In this document: piece by piece, positions 9,401-16,872 of the stretch
Layout of the letters: each line of letters starts with the position of its first letter
Position numbering within the stretch: position 1 is the first letter of the stretch
Source: Chryseobacterium lathyri
GTDB taxonomy: Bacteria > Bacteroidota > Bacteroidia > Flavobacteriales > Weeksellaceae
Length of the DNA: 64,000 bases
Assembly (NCBI RefSeq): GCF_030812195.1
Contig: NZ_JAUSSF010000001.1
Location: 2,108,001 to 2,172,000, forward strand
Direction of reading: 5' to 3'
Notes under the pieces: model-generated
Databases searched by the model: none
Told to the model about the DNA's origin: nothing
What the model saw: only the letters and a program-made list of their open reading frames with translations
Translations under genes and position numbers: made by a program

Positions 9401-9995
9401 TTATGGTCAAGAAGCTTATGATGTATTGCAGAGTTATTTAACCCCGAAATATAATTTTGATCCGTTTGATTCTATACAGTTTAAGCTGAATGATTTCAAT
9501 CCGGAGGAACCTGTGAGCTTCTTTGGAAAAAGTGATGATAACGTTTTCCATGAAAAGTTTAAAGAAATGTATAATTTGTTTAAAGATACAAAAGGCGATG
9601 GAATTTTTAGAGTTTTTGGACATGGCTATGAAGGAGGAATATGGGATGGAGATAATTTGATGAAAGATGCTGATTCATTTGATAAAATCATGAGTAGTAA
9701 AAATTCTCGTTGGAAAAACGTAGATAAGATGGAAAAGTCAATACTTCTTCTATACTCTTGCTTATCAGGATATGAAAGTGAGGATGTAAAAGAATCAATA
9801 GCAAGAAAAATATCACAAAAACATCCTAATACCACCGTTGTGGGATTTGAAAAATGGATTCCATATGATGCTAGTGTTTCAGGATTTCCAACTGTAAATA
9901 GGTTCAAAAATTCTAATGATAATTGGGGGTACGTTAGTGTTTTTTTAGGAGGAAAATTAATTTCTAAACAATTATATAGAGATTTTATTAAATAA
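6480..9995 (+). CDS. DUF6443/RHS-repeat polymorphic toxin with C-terminal His-Cys (clan CD-like) domain
   Basis: The 1171-residue protein has a signal peptide ending near SSAQ. A DUF6443-like region follows at about residues 35-180 (YFDSWGKPIQVIDIKG, HIEYDAFGRKVKNYLP), then YD repeats, then an RHS-associated core at about 805-925 ([40 protein letters not shown], ending DPDGNSP). A glycine/asparagine-rich linker leads to the toxin part from about residue 975. There FGHGYEGG (His1048) and LYSCLSG (Cys1094) are 46 residues apart, as in clan CD peptidases such as C80 toxin proteases. A second copy at 17429-17872 keeps both residues and the spacing. Immunity is probably the next gene, 6 bp downstream. 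The domain could still be a non-peptidase fold. Confidence 0.8.
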   Translation: MKKILNILGILFVTFSSAQTNLTNTENYIYSKTCLDGDCSKKSENVQYFDSWGKPIQVIDIKGSPTGKDVVEHIEYDAFGRKVKNYLPVPQAGTQNGLLYTSPLSNAPAVYGSEKIYSESILESSPLNKVLQQVQAGTDWSSKPVNFIYEANAAGDVSRYTTTTTWENGATKSVLSNSGTYAAEKLSKNSVIDEDGNKTVEFKNAKGQAVLIRKLDGSTPVDTYYVYNEYNQLAFVLPPNAINKPITDQLLNDLCYQYRYDGWNRQVEKKVPGKGWEYMVYDKADQLILSQDANLRQTGKWMLNKSDKQGRIVYTGIISGGSRTALQNLVNGLVITESRDATGFNLNGMQVYYTNNYFTSDLNAILAVNYYDTYPAGSPAVPSQIIGQNVLKPSGQSTTSRNTKSMPVASFVKNIEDDNWTKNFIWYDTNGRSIGTYSINHLGGYTKTESELDFAGLAKQTKVYHKRLDTDTEKVITQTFSYDSQNRLLVHKHKVDSNPEEILAQNEYNELSQLKTKKVGGTTISSPLQTIDYSYNIKGWLTKINDPANLNGKLFGYEIKYNNPQSSGIASGKYNRSITEVNWKTASDQILRQYNYQYDALSRLKKGVYSEPGSSVPQNGFFNETLAYDLNGNITSLQRNGKSASGTAQLIDNLTYNYTGNKLNTVTDTSGNYSGYPDTSGNTISYDDNGNMKDHIDKGVLEIGYNFLNLPNATTFNENFFMRDREGSVVAYNINNSYLYRADGTKLKKTYNSKGNPLKGGEVYTVSKKVTEYLDGFQYEASAIGVLFDPTQVLKFVPTAEGYYNFENNKYIYSYTDHLGNVRLSYSKNLSGSAEALEENNYYPFGLKHEGYNTLIGNPAYNYGYNGKELQKETGYSDFGARMYMSDIGRWGVVDALAEQMRRHSPYNYAFNNPIRFTDPDGNSPRDTYGEHSAFNGDFDPNSSLSGYNGMGGSHGNYFGSNTDGGSFAPGTTYYGQEAYDVLQSYLTPKYNFDPFDSIQFKLNDFNPEEPVSFFGKSDDNVFHEKFKEMYNLFKDTKGDGIFRVFGHGYEGGIWDGDNLMKDADSFDKIMSSKNSRWKNVDKMEKSILLLYSCLSGYESEDVKESIARKISQKHPNTTVVGFEKWIPYDASVSGFPTVNRFKNSNDNWGYVSVFLGGKLISKQLYRDFIK

Positions 9996-10001
9996 TTTAT
10001 T

Positions 10002-10463
10002 ATGAAAAAAATAATAATATTAAATGTGCTTTTATTACTCTTAGGTTGCAACAAAAAAGAAGAAACTAAAGAAATAAAATTACAATCGAATATCAAAAAT
10101 ACTGATAATGATACCGATATTAAAGAGTATCTAAATAAGGCAATTTTAAAAGGTGATACTATAGCATATATAAGAGCTTATAAAGCCTATTCTATAAAAG
10201 GTCATGATGAAGAGTTTTTATATTATGCCATTAAAATGGCTGAAGAACATAATTATCCTTTTGCCTATGAAAATGTATATACAATTTTATCAACAGTAAG
10301 TGATGAAAAAGGATATGATAAAAAAAGTAAAATCGGTGAATATTACTTACTAAGAGCTTATGAATTAGGAAATGAAATGGCAAAAGAAAGAGTTAAATGG
10401 AAGTATATTGATGAAAATAAAAAAATTCCTACATCCATATCAATTTTAGAAAATAACAAATAA
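10002..10463 (+). CDS. Probable immunity lipoprotein for the His-Cys RHS toxin
   Basis: The 153-residue product begins with a lipoprotein signal (MKKIIILNVLLLLLGC, lipobox LLGC). Helical TPR/Sel1-like repeats follow, including FLYYAIKMAEEHNYPFAYEN and YYLLRAYELGNEMAKERVKW. It starts 6 bp after the main RHS toxin. A paralogue with the same repeats (17880-18395) follows the second copy of the same toxin domain, which strongly ties the pair together. A lipoprotein immunity would act in the periplasm or at the outer membrane and suggests that the toxin acts there. No known family name is assigned. Confidence 0.7.
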   Translation: MKKIIILNVLLLLLGCNKKEETKEIKLQSNIKNTDNDTDIKEYLNKAILKGDTIAYIRAYKAYSIKGHDEEFLYYAIKMAEEHNYPFAYENVYTILSTVSDEKGYDKKSKIGEYYLLRAYELGNEMAKERVKWKYIDENKKIPTSISILENNK

Positions 10464-10546
10464 TTAATTGGGGTAATGTTCCAGATGTGTTGGTATTCAA
10501 TATCCATCGACATTAATAATTAAAATTTTAATAAAAAACATTAAAG

Positions 10547-10580
10547 AAAGAGTAATCTAAATGGTTACTCTTTTTGTTTT
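10547..10580 (+). terminator. Rho-independent terminator after first toxin-immunity pair
   Basis: AAAGAGTAA (10547-10555) pairs with TTACTCTTT (10565-10573) and a T-rich run follows. It ends the transcript of the main RHS operon before the orphan cassettes. Confidence 0.7.
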
Positions 10581-10644
10581 TAAGGGAAAAATTCACCTTT
10601 ATAAAGTTAAAAATTTATTCGTTCCAGATGTGTTGGTGAACAAA

Positions 10645-11039
10645 AAAGTAGGCGGAATAACCATTGCCTCCCCCCTTCAAACCATTGATTATTCTTATAA
10701 TATCAAAGGCTGACTAGGATTAATGATCCTGCGAACCTCAACGGAAAGCTTTTCGGGTATGAGATAAAATACAACAATCCTGCCTATGCTAATATTGGAG
10801 GAGGGAAATATAATGGAAGCATTGCTGAAGTAGACTGGAAAAATGCATCAGAGAATGTATTAAAAAGATATACTTACTCCTATGATAATCTCAACAGATT
10901 AAGAGATGCTGTTTATTCTGAACCTAATTCTACCACACCGTTTAATAATTATTTCAATGAGAGTCTCTCATATGATCTCAACGGAAATATTGCAACTCTA
11001 AAAAGAAATGCTTTCCCAATTTCAGGAAATACAGCAACA
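10645..11039 (+). pseudogene. Decayed 5' part of orphan RHS cassette 1
   Basis: From about 10645 the sequence copies the RHS region at about 8031-8160 of the main gene (for example KKVGGxTI, LQTIDYSYNIKG). A 4-base loss near 10708-10712, relative to the main gene, shifts the frame directly after YSYNIKG and makes a TGA. After it the original frame is open again with no ATG, running into the large open frame from 11040. The start of this RHS fragment has therefore been lost, and the cassette is silent unless recombined into the expressed gene. Confidence 0.7.
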
Positions 11040-12749
11040 TTGGTAGATGATCTGATTTACGAATACACAGGAAACCGCTTAACAAAAGTTCGTGAAACTG
11101 CATTGAATAACACCGGATACGAAGGAGGAAACAATTTAATAGCCTATGATCTGAACGGAAACATGACTGATATGAAGGATAAAGGTATTCAGTCTATTGC
11201 TTACAATTATTTGAGCTTATCCGATCAGCTTAGCATTACTCAGATAAATCCGTTGCGTAAGGTTTCCAATACAAATATCAGTCACTTATACCGTGCGGAT
11301 GGAACAAAGCTTCGTAAAACCTATAATAATTCAGGAGACATGGGGGCGATGATTACCCGTATGACAGATTATCTGGATGGATTTCAATATTCCTATGATG
11401 ATAACGGTACGGGTGCAGGTTGTTTAACCTGCAAAACAGAAGTTGCCTATGAAGAACAAGCCTATACAAAAGCAATGATAGGCGGTCCTATATTTCCTGC
11501 AACCCCGGAATGGAAACTTAGTTTTATACCCACTTCAGAAGGGTTTTACAGTTTCACCGAAAACCGCTATATTTACCAGTACAAAGACCATTTAGGGAAT
11601 GTAAGGGTAAGTTTTGCCAAAAACAGCGCAGGCGTTCTTCAGGCGATTGATACCAATAATTTTTATCCGTTTGGGTTAAACCATATTGGGGGTTCTTCTT
11701 ATTCTAATTTTGGAAACTATTACAGTTACAAGTACAATGGAAAAGAGCTTCAGGAAACAGGAATGTATGACTATGGAGCGCGATTCTATATGCCTGATCT
11801 TGGTAGATGGGGTGTAGTAGATGCATTGGCAGAACAGATGAGAAGGCATTCTCCATATAATTATGCCTTTAATAACCCGTTAAGATTTATAGACCCTGAT
11901 GGAAACAGTCCGCGAGATACCTATGGAGAACATTCTGCTTTCAATGGAGACTTTGACCCGAATTCTTCGTTATCAGGATACAACGGAATGGGTGGTTCTC
12001 ATGGTAACTATTTTGGAAGTAATACAGATGGTGGAGGCTTTGCTGCGGGGAATAGTACTAAAACTTTTGGAGATACACAGGCTTATAGAGATTTAATGTC
12101 AGGACGAACTAGCAGTATAACAAACAGTAATGGTTATTTTACATATTGGACCGGAGCAATGAGCTCAAGCGGATCTTTAATAAATGGCGAAGCAAATGTA
12201 GAACTGGAGTTAGGAGTAGCTCATAGACAATATGTAGGAGATGGACCAGCATGGGAAGCATATAAAAATATGGCTGATTGGAGTTCAATAGTAGCAGAGG
12301 GTGGATTTGGATATATTGCTAACCAAAGAACAGCACTTTATGATAGTGGATATTGGATAGATAATTTAGGGAATCAACGAAGTACTCGTTATGCTGGGAG
12401 GGCTATAGATTCACAAATAGGTTTAAGAAGTGATTATCTTAGAACAACTGCAAAATTTACAAAGTATGCAGAAAGAGCAGGGATGGTAGGAAATATAATT
12501 TCAGCTGGAGAAGTTTCTTATGGTATATATGAAGACGGCTGGAAATTTGGTAAGAAAGCACAGGTTGCAACTGCAGGAGCGATCGGTGGACTTGTTGGTG
12601 CAGCAGAAGGTGCCCTAATTGGAGCATATATAGGAAGCTTTATTCCGGTGCCTGGTGCAGGAACAATTTTAGGACTTGCTATAGGAGCTGGTGTAGGATA
12701 TATCTATGGTGAAATTGCCACACAGACTGTAGAAAAAATGTACAAATAA
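11040..12749 (+). CDS. Orphan RHS cassette 1: RHS core plus glycine-zipper membrane-type toxin
   Basis: The frame of 569 codons begins at a TTG and has no real start; the frame continues open upstream into the decayed part. It encodes late YD repeats, an RHS core (YKDHLGNVRVSF, NFYPFGLN, YNGKELQETGMYDYGARFYM) and DPDGNSP. The linker shared by all cassettes follows, then its own tail. The tail has a TNSNGYFTYWTGAMSSSG segment. It ends in a hydrophobic glycine/alanine-rich stretch (GAIGGLVGAAEGALIGAYIG and IPVPGAGTILGLAIGAGVGY), like glycine-zipper or colicin-type pore-formers. The STM3941-like gene downstream is the likely immunity. Membrane action is inferred from composition. Confidence 0.65.
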   Translation: MVDDLIYEYTGNRLTKVRETALNNTGYEGGNNLIAYDLNGNMTDMKDKGIQSIAYNYLSLSDQLSITQINPLRKVSNTNISHLYRADGTKLRKTYNNSGDMGAMITRMTDYLDGFQYSYDDNGTGAGCLTCKTEVAYEEQAYTKAMIGGPIFPATPEWKLSFIPTSEGFYSFTENRYIYQYKDHLGNVRVSFAKNSAGVLQAIDTNNFYPFGLNHIGGSSYSNFGNYYSYKYNGKELQETGMYDYGARFYMPDLGRWGVVDALAEQMRRHSPYNYAFNNPLRFIDPDGNSPRDTYGEHSAFNGDFDPNSSLSGYNGMGGSHGNYFGSNTDGGGFAAGNSTKTFGDTQAYRDLMSGRTSSITNSNGYFTYWTGAMSSSGSLINGEANVELELGVAHRQYVGDGPAWEAYKNMADWSSIVAEGGFGYIANQRTALYDSGYWIDNLGNQRSTRYAGRAIDSQIGLRSDYLRTTAKFTKYAERAGMVGNIISAGEVSYGIYEDGWKFGKKAQVATAGAIGGLVGAAEGALIGAYIGSFIPVPGAGTILGLAIGAGVGYIYGEIATQTVEKMYK

Positions 12750-12759
12750 TAGATTAATT

Positions 12760-13290
12760 ATGAAAAATATAAAAAAAAACAATACAAAGCTTACTCTTAT
12801 TGTTGCTGTTATGAGTTTGATATTAATATTGGGAACAATAGCCGTTATAAATCCAACTAAATATACCAGTTTCATTTATCGCAATGGGATGATTATATTT
12901 GCAGTCGGAATAATTAGTACTATTGTTTCAACATACTTTCTTTATCAATTTGGAAGTAAATTATTTGACCGAAATGCTATATTTTCCATTAATAGCAAAG
13001 GTATAAGTGATAAAATTAACATGTTGGATTATCCTAATATCAGTTGGAAAGATATTATTAAAATTGAAGAATATAATATTAATAATGTTCCTCATCTTAA
13101 AGTTTTCGTTGATAATCCACAACAATATATAAATCAAAAAAAGGGGTTTAAAAAATGGGTTTTAAATTTTAATTATAAAAAATATCATACTCCAATATTA
13201 TTAAATAGTACTTATTTATCTTGCTCATTTAATGATTTTAAAAAAAGTATTTTAGATTCATATAAAGAGTATCATAATAGTGATGATTAA
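12760..13290 (+). CDS. STM3941-like membrane immunity protein
   Basis: The 176-residue protein has two N-terminal membrane segments (about residues 11-29 and 42-62) and a soluble C-terminal half with WKDIIKIEEYNIN and KVFVDNPQQYIN. This layout, with a [VN]-x-[DN]-P-[QT]-[QK]-Y motif, matches the STM3941 family often found next to polymorphic toxins. It starts 10 bp after the glycine-zipper toxin. A paralogue at 15493-16023 follows the second toxin of this type. A membrane-anchored immunity suits a toxin acting on the inner membrane. Confidence 0.7.
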   Translation: MKNIKKNNTKLTLIVAVMSLILILGTIAVINPTKYTSFIYRNGMIIFAVGIISTIVSTYFLYQFGSKLFDRNAIFSINSKGISDKINMLDYPNISWKDIIKIEEYNINNVPHLKVFVDNPQQYINQKKGFKKWVLNFNYKKYHTPILLNSTYLSCSFNDFKKSILDSYKEYHNSDD

Positions 13291-13304
13291 ATTTGTGGAG
13301 TTGC

Positions 13305-13412
13305 TACCTTTTTTAGGACAAAAAGTTTATACTTCTTATACTCTAATTTGAGAGGATTTTATAAATAATTAGGGTATTGAAATCAATACCCTAATTTAAA
13401 TTAAAATAAGTT
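13305..13412 (+). repeat. Inter-cassette repeat A, copy 1 (with hairpin terminator)
   Basis: About 108 bp nearly identical to 18420-18521 and 20040-20148. It starts at ACCTT(A)TTTAGGACAAAAA and includes a perfect 12-bp hairpin (ATTAGGGTATTG / CAATACCCTAAT, 13368-13395) with a 4-base loop. Each copy follows an immunity gene, so it acts as terminator and as a recombination substrate. Confidence 0.8.
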
Positions 13413-13426
13413 TTGGGCAATGTTTC

Positions 13427-13770
13427 AAAAATGGGTAATGTTCCAAAGTTAGTGATGCGAACAATTTCCCACACTAACTATTTGAAATTCAAATAAAATC
13501 CAAAACATTAAATTCAAAAACCAGAGTAGAAATTCCCTACTCTGGTTTATTTTTGCCGAAAAAACATATTTAAATGATTGAGAATCATTCCTGATGCATC
13601 AGAGTTAGTGATGAGTAAATTTTGAAAATAATAAGTATATTTACAGCTATACAGACCATTTGGATAGACGAATAAAAGAGAATCTTTTATGAAGGCTACG
13701 AACGTAGTTCTGTACGTGTGAGCTACACGAATAACGGTTCCGGAGCTGCGATCATTGAAGAAAACAATTA
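13427..13770 (+). repeat. Inter-cassette repeat B, copy 1
   Basis: Shared with 16601-16872 (shorter) and 21826-22160. It contains a hairpin AAACCAGAGTAG / CTACTCTGGTTT (13518-13548) followed by T-rich sequence. A 40-base slice of RHS core DNA matching 8894-8934 comes next, then a segment reading GYERSSVRVSYTNNGSGAAI that joins the next RHS core. The RHS slice is out of frame with what follows. Confidence 0.75.
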
Positions 13771-14914
13771 TTACCCGTTTGGCTTAAAGCATGAGGGATA
13801 CAATACATTAATAGGAAATCCTGCTTACAATTACGGTTACAATGGCAAAGAACTTCAAAAGGAAACTGGTTACAGTGATTTTGGAGCCAGAATGTACATG
13901 TCAGATATTGGCAGATGGGGTGTCGTAGATGCATTGGCAGAACAGATGAGAAGACATTCTCCTTATAATTATGCCTTTAATAACCCGTTAAGATTTATAG
14001 ACCCTGATGGAAACAGTCCGCAAGATACCTATGGAGAACATTCTGCTTTCAATGGAGATTTTGATCCGAATTCTTCGTTATCAGGCTACAACGGAATGGG
14101 TGGTTCTCACGGGAACTATTTTGCTTCGAATACCGGAGGTGGTGGAGGAAGTGCCTGGGGATATGATACGAAAACTTTTGGAGAAACCCAAGCCTTTAGA
14201 GATTTAATGGCAGGGAATACAAGCAGTATAACAAACAGTAATGGTTATTTTACATATTGGACTGGAGCAATGAGCTCAAGCGGATCTCAAATAGGTGATG
14301 AAATGAATGTAGAATATGAATTAGGAGTATTTAATAGAATTCCACTAGGAGATTTACCATTGGATGCTTATAAAAATTGGGCAGACTGGGGCTCAACTGC
14401 GATGGGAGGCGGATTTAAATATCTTGCTGATCAACGTACCTCTTTTTACAACCGTGGAAATTGGGTAGATAATTTAGGAAATGTAAGAAGTACTGCTTAC
14501 GCGGGTAGAGCTGTAGATTCACAAATAGGTTTGCGAAGTAGCTATTTAAGAACTACAGCAATGTATGGAAAATATGCAAAAAGAGCAGGATACGTGGGTT
14601 ATGCAATTAGTGCTGCACAAATCACTTATGGAGTTTATCAAGATGATGGAAAATTCGGTGTTAGGGCTCAAGTAGCAACAGCGAATGTAGCCGGAGGAAT
14701 GGCTGGAGCCGCAGCAGGTGCATGGTTAGGAGCTAAAATATTAACACCTATTGGAGGTGCAATTGGTGTTGCTTTTTTTGGAGTAGGAGCTGCTCCAGGA
14801 GCTGCTATTGGGGGTGCAATTGGTGGTATTGCAGGAGGTATATTAGGAGGTATATATGGTGGGGACTATGCTGAAGAGGTCGCTAGCGGAATTTTAAACA
14901 AACCTGACTATTAA
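13718..14914 (+). CDS. Orphan RHS cassette 2: RHS core plus glycine-zipper toxin
   Basis: 398 codons from a GTG; the frame reaches about 25 codons further upstream without an ATG, so this is a start-less cassette. It encodes the end of the RHS core (NNYYPFGLKHEGYN to DPDGNSPQDTYGE) and the shared linker. The toxin part is homologous to cassette 1 (TNSNGYFTYWTGAMSSSGSQ, RTSFYNRGNWVDNLGN, AGRAVDSQIGLRSSYLRTTA). It ends in long Gly/Ala runs with strong membrane potential (about residues 310-385). Its last third differs from cassette 1, so the two are diverged paralogues. Two possible immunity genes follow. Confidence 0.65.
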   Translation: MSYTNNGSGAAIIEENNYYPFGLKHEGYNTLIGNPAYNYGYNGKELQKETGYSDFGARMYMSDIGRWGVVDALAEQMRRHSPYNYAFNNPLRFIDPDGNSPQDTYGEHSAFNGDFDPNSSLSGYNGMGGSHGNYFASNTGGGGGSAWGYDTKTFGETQAFRDLMAGNTSSITNSNGYFTYWTGAMSSSGSQIGDEMNVEYELGVFNRIPLGDLPLDAYKNWADWGSTAMGGGFKYLADQRTSFYNRGNWVDNLGNVRSTAYAGRAVDSQIGLRSSYLRTTAMYGKYAKRAGYVGYAISAAQITYGVYQDDGKFGVRAQVATANVAGGMAGAAAGAWLGAKILTPIGGAIGVAFFGVGAAPGAAIGGAIGGIAGGILGGIYGGDYAEEVASGILNKPDY

Positions 14915-14952
14915 ATCGAAATGAAAGCAGTAAAAATAAAATAGTAGAATAT

Positions 14953-15492
14953 ATGGAAAGAATCTGGAATTATATACATTATGCAATTTTCAATTTTTAT
15001 AGAAGAGTATATAAACTATTATCATATATAGATCCTTTTAAGCTCATTTATAAAATACCTGCCATAAGAAAATTTTATGCTAAAGGAGGAATTGAGGATA
15101 TGAATCAATTTACAGATGAAGTTATTTTTAATAATAAAGTATCTGGGCTACATAGCATTTGGGCGGGTGTTCATATGGGAGGTTTAATAATTCTTATAGA
15201 ATATGGGATCTTCAATATTTTTCAGACAATATTAGGAAAATCACTAATTCAATATGTTTGGGAACCCGGTAATTCATATAAATGGATTTTTATAATAGGA
15301 TTGTTAATTTTACCTTGGATTATAAATGAAAAATTACTATTTAAAAATGATAAATATTTAAAATATTTTGACGAGTTTGATAAAGAACCTAAAGAAGTAA
15401 GACGTAAATGGGCTTGGATTAGTTTTGGAATAATACTAGGGATTTTAGGATTTTTTATATTAAGCTTTATTCCATTGTCAAAAACATATTAA
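14953..15492 (+). CDS. Membrane protein, candidate immunity or accessory of cassette 2
   Basis: The 179-residue protein has a basic, amphipathic N-terminus and three likely membrane helices (about residues 72-95, 112-126 and 153-172). It is not a family I recognise. It lies 38 bp after the cassette 2 toxin and directly before an STM3941-like immunity gene, whose ATG comes immediately after its stop. Cassette 1 has no counterpart, so it may protect against the diverged end of toxin 2, or be left from another cassette. Confidence 0.5.
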   Translation: MERIWNYIHYAIFNFYRRVYKLLSYIDPFKLIYKIPAIRKFYAKGGIEDMNQFTDEVIFNNKVSGLHSIWAGVHMGGLIILIEYGIFNIFQTILGKSLIQYVWEPGNSYKWIFIIGLLILPWIINEKLLFKNDKYLKYFDEFDKEPKEVRRKWAWISFGIILGILGFFILSFIPLSKTY

Positions 15493-16023
15493 ATGAATAC
15501 AATTGAAATCAAAAGTAGTAGAACAAAATTAATATTACTGCTATCAGGTTCACTAATATTTATACTATTAGGTATCTTTTTAACAGTTAATCCTGACAAA
15601 TTTACTTCTGCTATATTTAGAAATGTAATATTTATACGTATTGCAGGAATTGCAGCAATGTTGTTTTTTGGATTATGCTTAATTATTTTAATAAAAAGCT
15701 TTTTCACAAAGAAATTTAATCTTATCATAAATGAAAAAGGAATTATTGATAATTCTAGTTATGTAAGTGTAGGAATGATTTTTTGGAGTGATATTACTTC
15801 AATAAAAAGTATTAATGTTATGTCAACAAAATTTTTAATTATTAATGTAAAAGATCCTACTAAATACTTAAATAACGAAAGTGGTATAAAGAAAAAATTA
15901 TTAGAGAGAACCTATAAAACATATGATACACCCATTTCGATTTCTTCAAATACATTAGCTTATAATTTTGATGAGCTTGAAAAAGTTATTTCAAAATTTT
16001 ATAATGAATATAAAAGCCATTAA
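15493..16023 (+). CDS. STM3941-like membrane immunity protein of cassette 2
   Basis: The 176-residue protein is a paralogue of the cassette 1 immunity. Two N-terminal membrane segments (about 11-29 and 42-65) are followed by a soluble domain with FWSDITSIKSINVMSTKFLI and VKDPTKYLN. Both copies have the same length and the NP[TD]KYTS/NPDKFTS turn after the first helix. It directly abuts the preceding membrane protein, so the two are translated from one message. Confidence 0.7.
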   Translation: MNTIEIKSSRTKLILLLSGSLIFILLGIFLTVNPDKFTSAIFRNVIFIRIAGIAAMLFFGLCLIILIKSFFTKKFNLIINEKGIIDNSSYVSVGMIFWSDITSIKSINVMSTKFLIINVKDPTKYLNNESGIKKKLLERTYKTYDTPISISSNTLAYNFDELEKVISKFYNEYKSH

Positions 16024-16131
16024 TTTTTGGTAATGTTTCAAAAATGTTGGTTTTCTTTATTAATAGAACTTAACGAGAAATAATAAGTATTAATTTTATA
16101 GAATAGAGTGATCATTTAGTCACTCTATTTG
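16024..16131 (+). repeat. Inter-cassette repeat C, copy 1
   Basis: About 105 bp shared with 23638-23745. It starts with a GGTAATGTTTCAAAAATGTT-type motif and ends in a hairpin (AATAGAGTGA / TCACTCTATT, 16102-16129) followed by TTTGTTTT, a good terminator. The other copy has base changes in the inner stem that keep pairing. Confidence 0.7.
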
Positions 16132-16135
16132 TTTT

Positions 16136-16267
16136 GGTTCGGTTGGAGCAGGTATTTCGCTATTTTATTTTGGAGGCAAAGCAATAACTCTACAGGAGAA
16201 AATTTATTTGAAAAACCCAATCAAAAATGATAAGATTTATAAATTATATTATTTTTCACTTTATTGA
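16136..16267 (+). pseudogene. Tail of a lost toxin domain
   Basis: Forty-three open codons without a start (GSVGAGISLFYFGGKAITLQ...) end at a TGA at 16265. They overlap the start of the next small membrane protein by 41 bp, just as toxin and immunity genes overlap elsewhere in the locus. No RHS core is attached, so this looks like the 3' end of a toxin whose front was deleted or replaced by repeat C. Confidence 0.45.
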
Positions 16268-16586
16268 ATTTCAAAGAAAAGTTGGAAATAACGATGTATC
16301 AATATTTACAACATCTGTCTTTTTCACAATAATGATATGGATGAATATTTTAACGATCGTAAACTATATTACCATGAAAAATTATTATCCAACTACAAAT
16401 TATGTTATTCCTGTTACATTATTTTGTATAGGATTATTTTGGATAATCAATAGTTATATTAGAAAAAGAAAACATGAGAATTATAATTTTTACTCGTCTT
16501 TTTTTGGGTACATATATTTAATACTTTATATTTTAATAAGTTTTGGTCTATTTGTAAATAGTGTAGAGCTAATAAAAACTAAATAA
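16227..16586 (+). CDS. Small membrane protein, probable orphan immunity
   Basis: The 119-residue protein has three likely membrane helices (about residues 26-48, 57-75 and 90-112). No family is recognised. It overlaps the end of the toxin-tail remnant and is followed by repeat B. Its position and size fit an immunity gene kept after its toxin was lost, which would still protect against kin carrying that toxin. This role is inferred from context alone. Confidence 0.5.
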   Translation: MIRFINYIIFHFIEFQRKVGNNDVSIFTTSVFFTIMIWMNILTIVNYITMKNYYPTTNYVIPVTLFCIGLFWIINSYIRKRKHENYNFYSSFFGYIYLILYILISFGLFVNSVELIKTK

Positions 16587-16600
16587 AGAGTAATATTCTA

Positions 16601-16872
16601 ATATTAAATTCAAAAACCAGAGTAGAAATTCCCTACTCTGGTTTATTTTTGCCAAAAAAATATATTTAAATGACTGAAAATTATTCCTCGTGTATCAGAA
16701 TTAGTGATGAATAAATTTTGAAAATAATAAGTATATTTACAGCTATACAGACCATTTAGATAGACGAATAAAAGAGAATCTTTTATGAAGGCTACGAACG
16801 TAGTTCTGTGCGTGTGAGCTACACGAATAACGGTTCCGGAGCTGCGATCATTGAAGAAAACAATTATTACCC
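16601..16872 (+). repeat. Inter-cassette repeat B, copy 2
   Basis: Nearly identical to 13501-13770 and 21891-22160. The hairpin AAACCAGAGTAG / CTACTCTGGTTT lies at 16614-16644 and is followed by T-rich sequence. The out-of-frame RHS-core slice and the VSYTNNGSGAAI join are the same as in the other copies. Confidence 0.75.

Noticed and set aside
9205..9441. Plus-strand frames such as [14 protein letters not shown] inside the RHS linker (also 11899, 14007, 17067, 22361)
   Set aside because: They are the +1 frame of the duplicated core and linker; codon use and composition do not look like protein.
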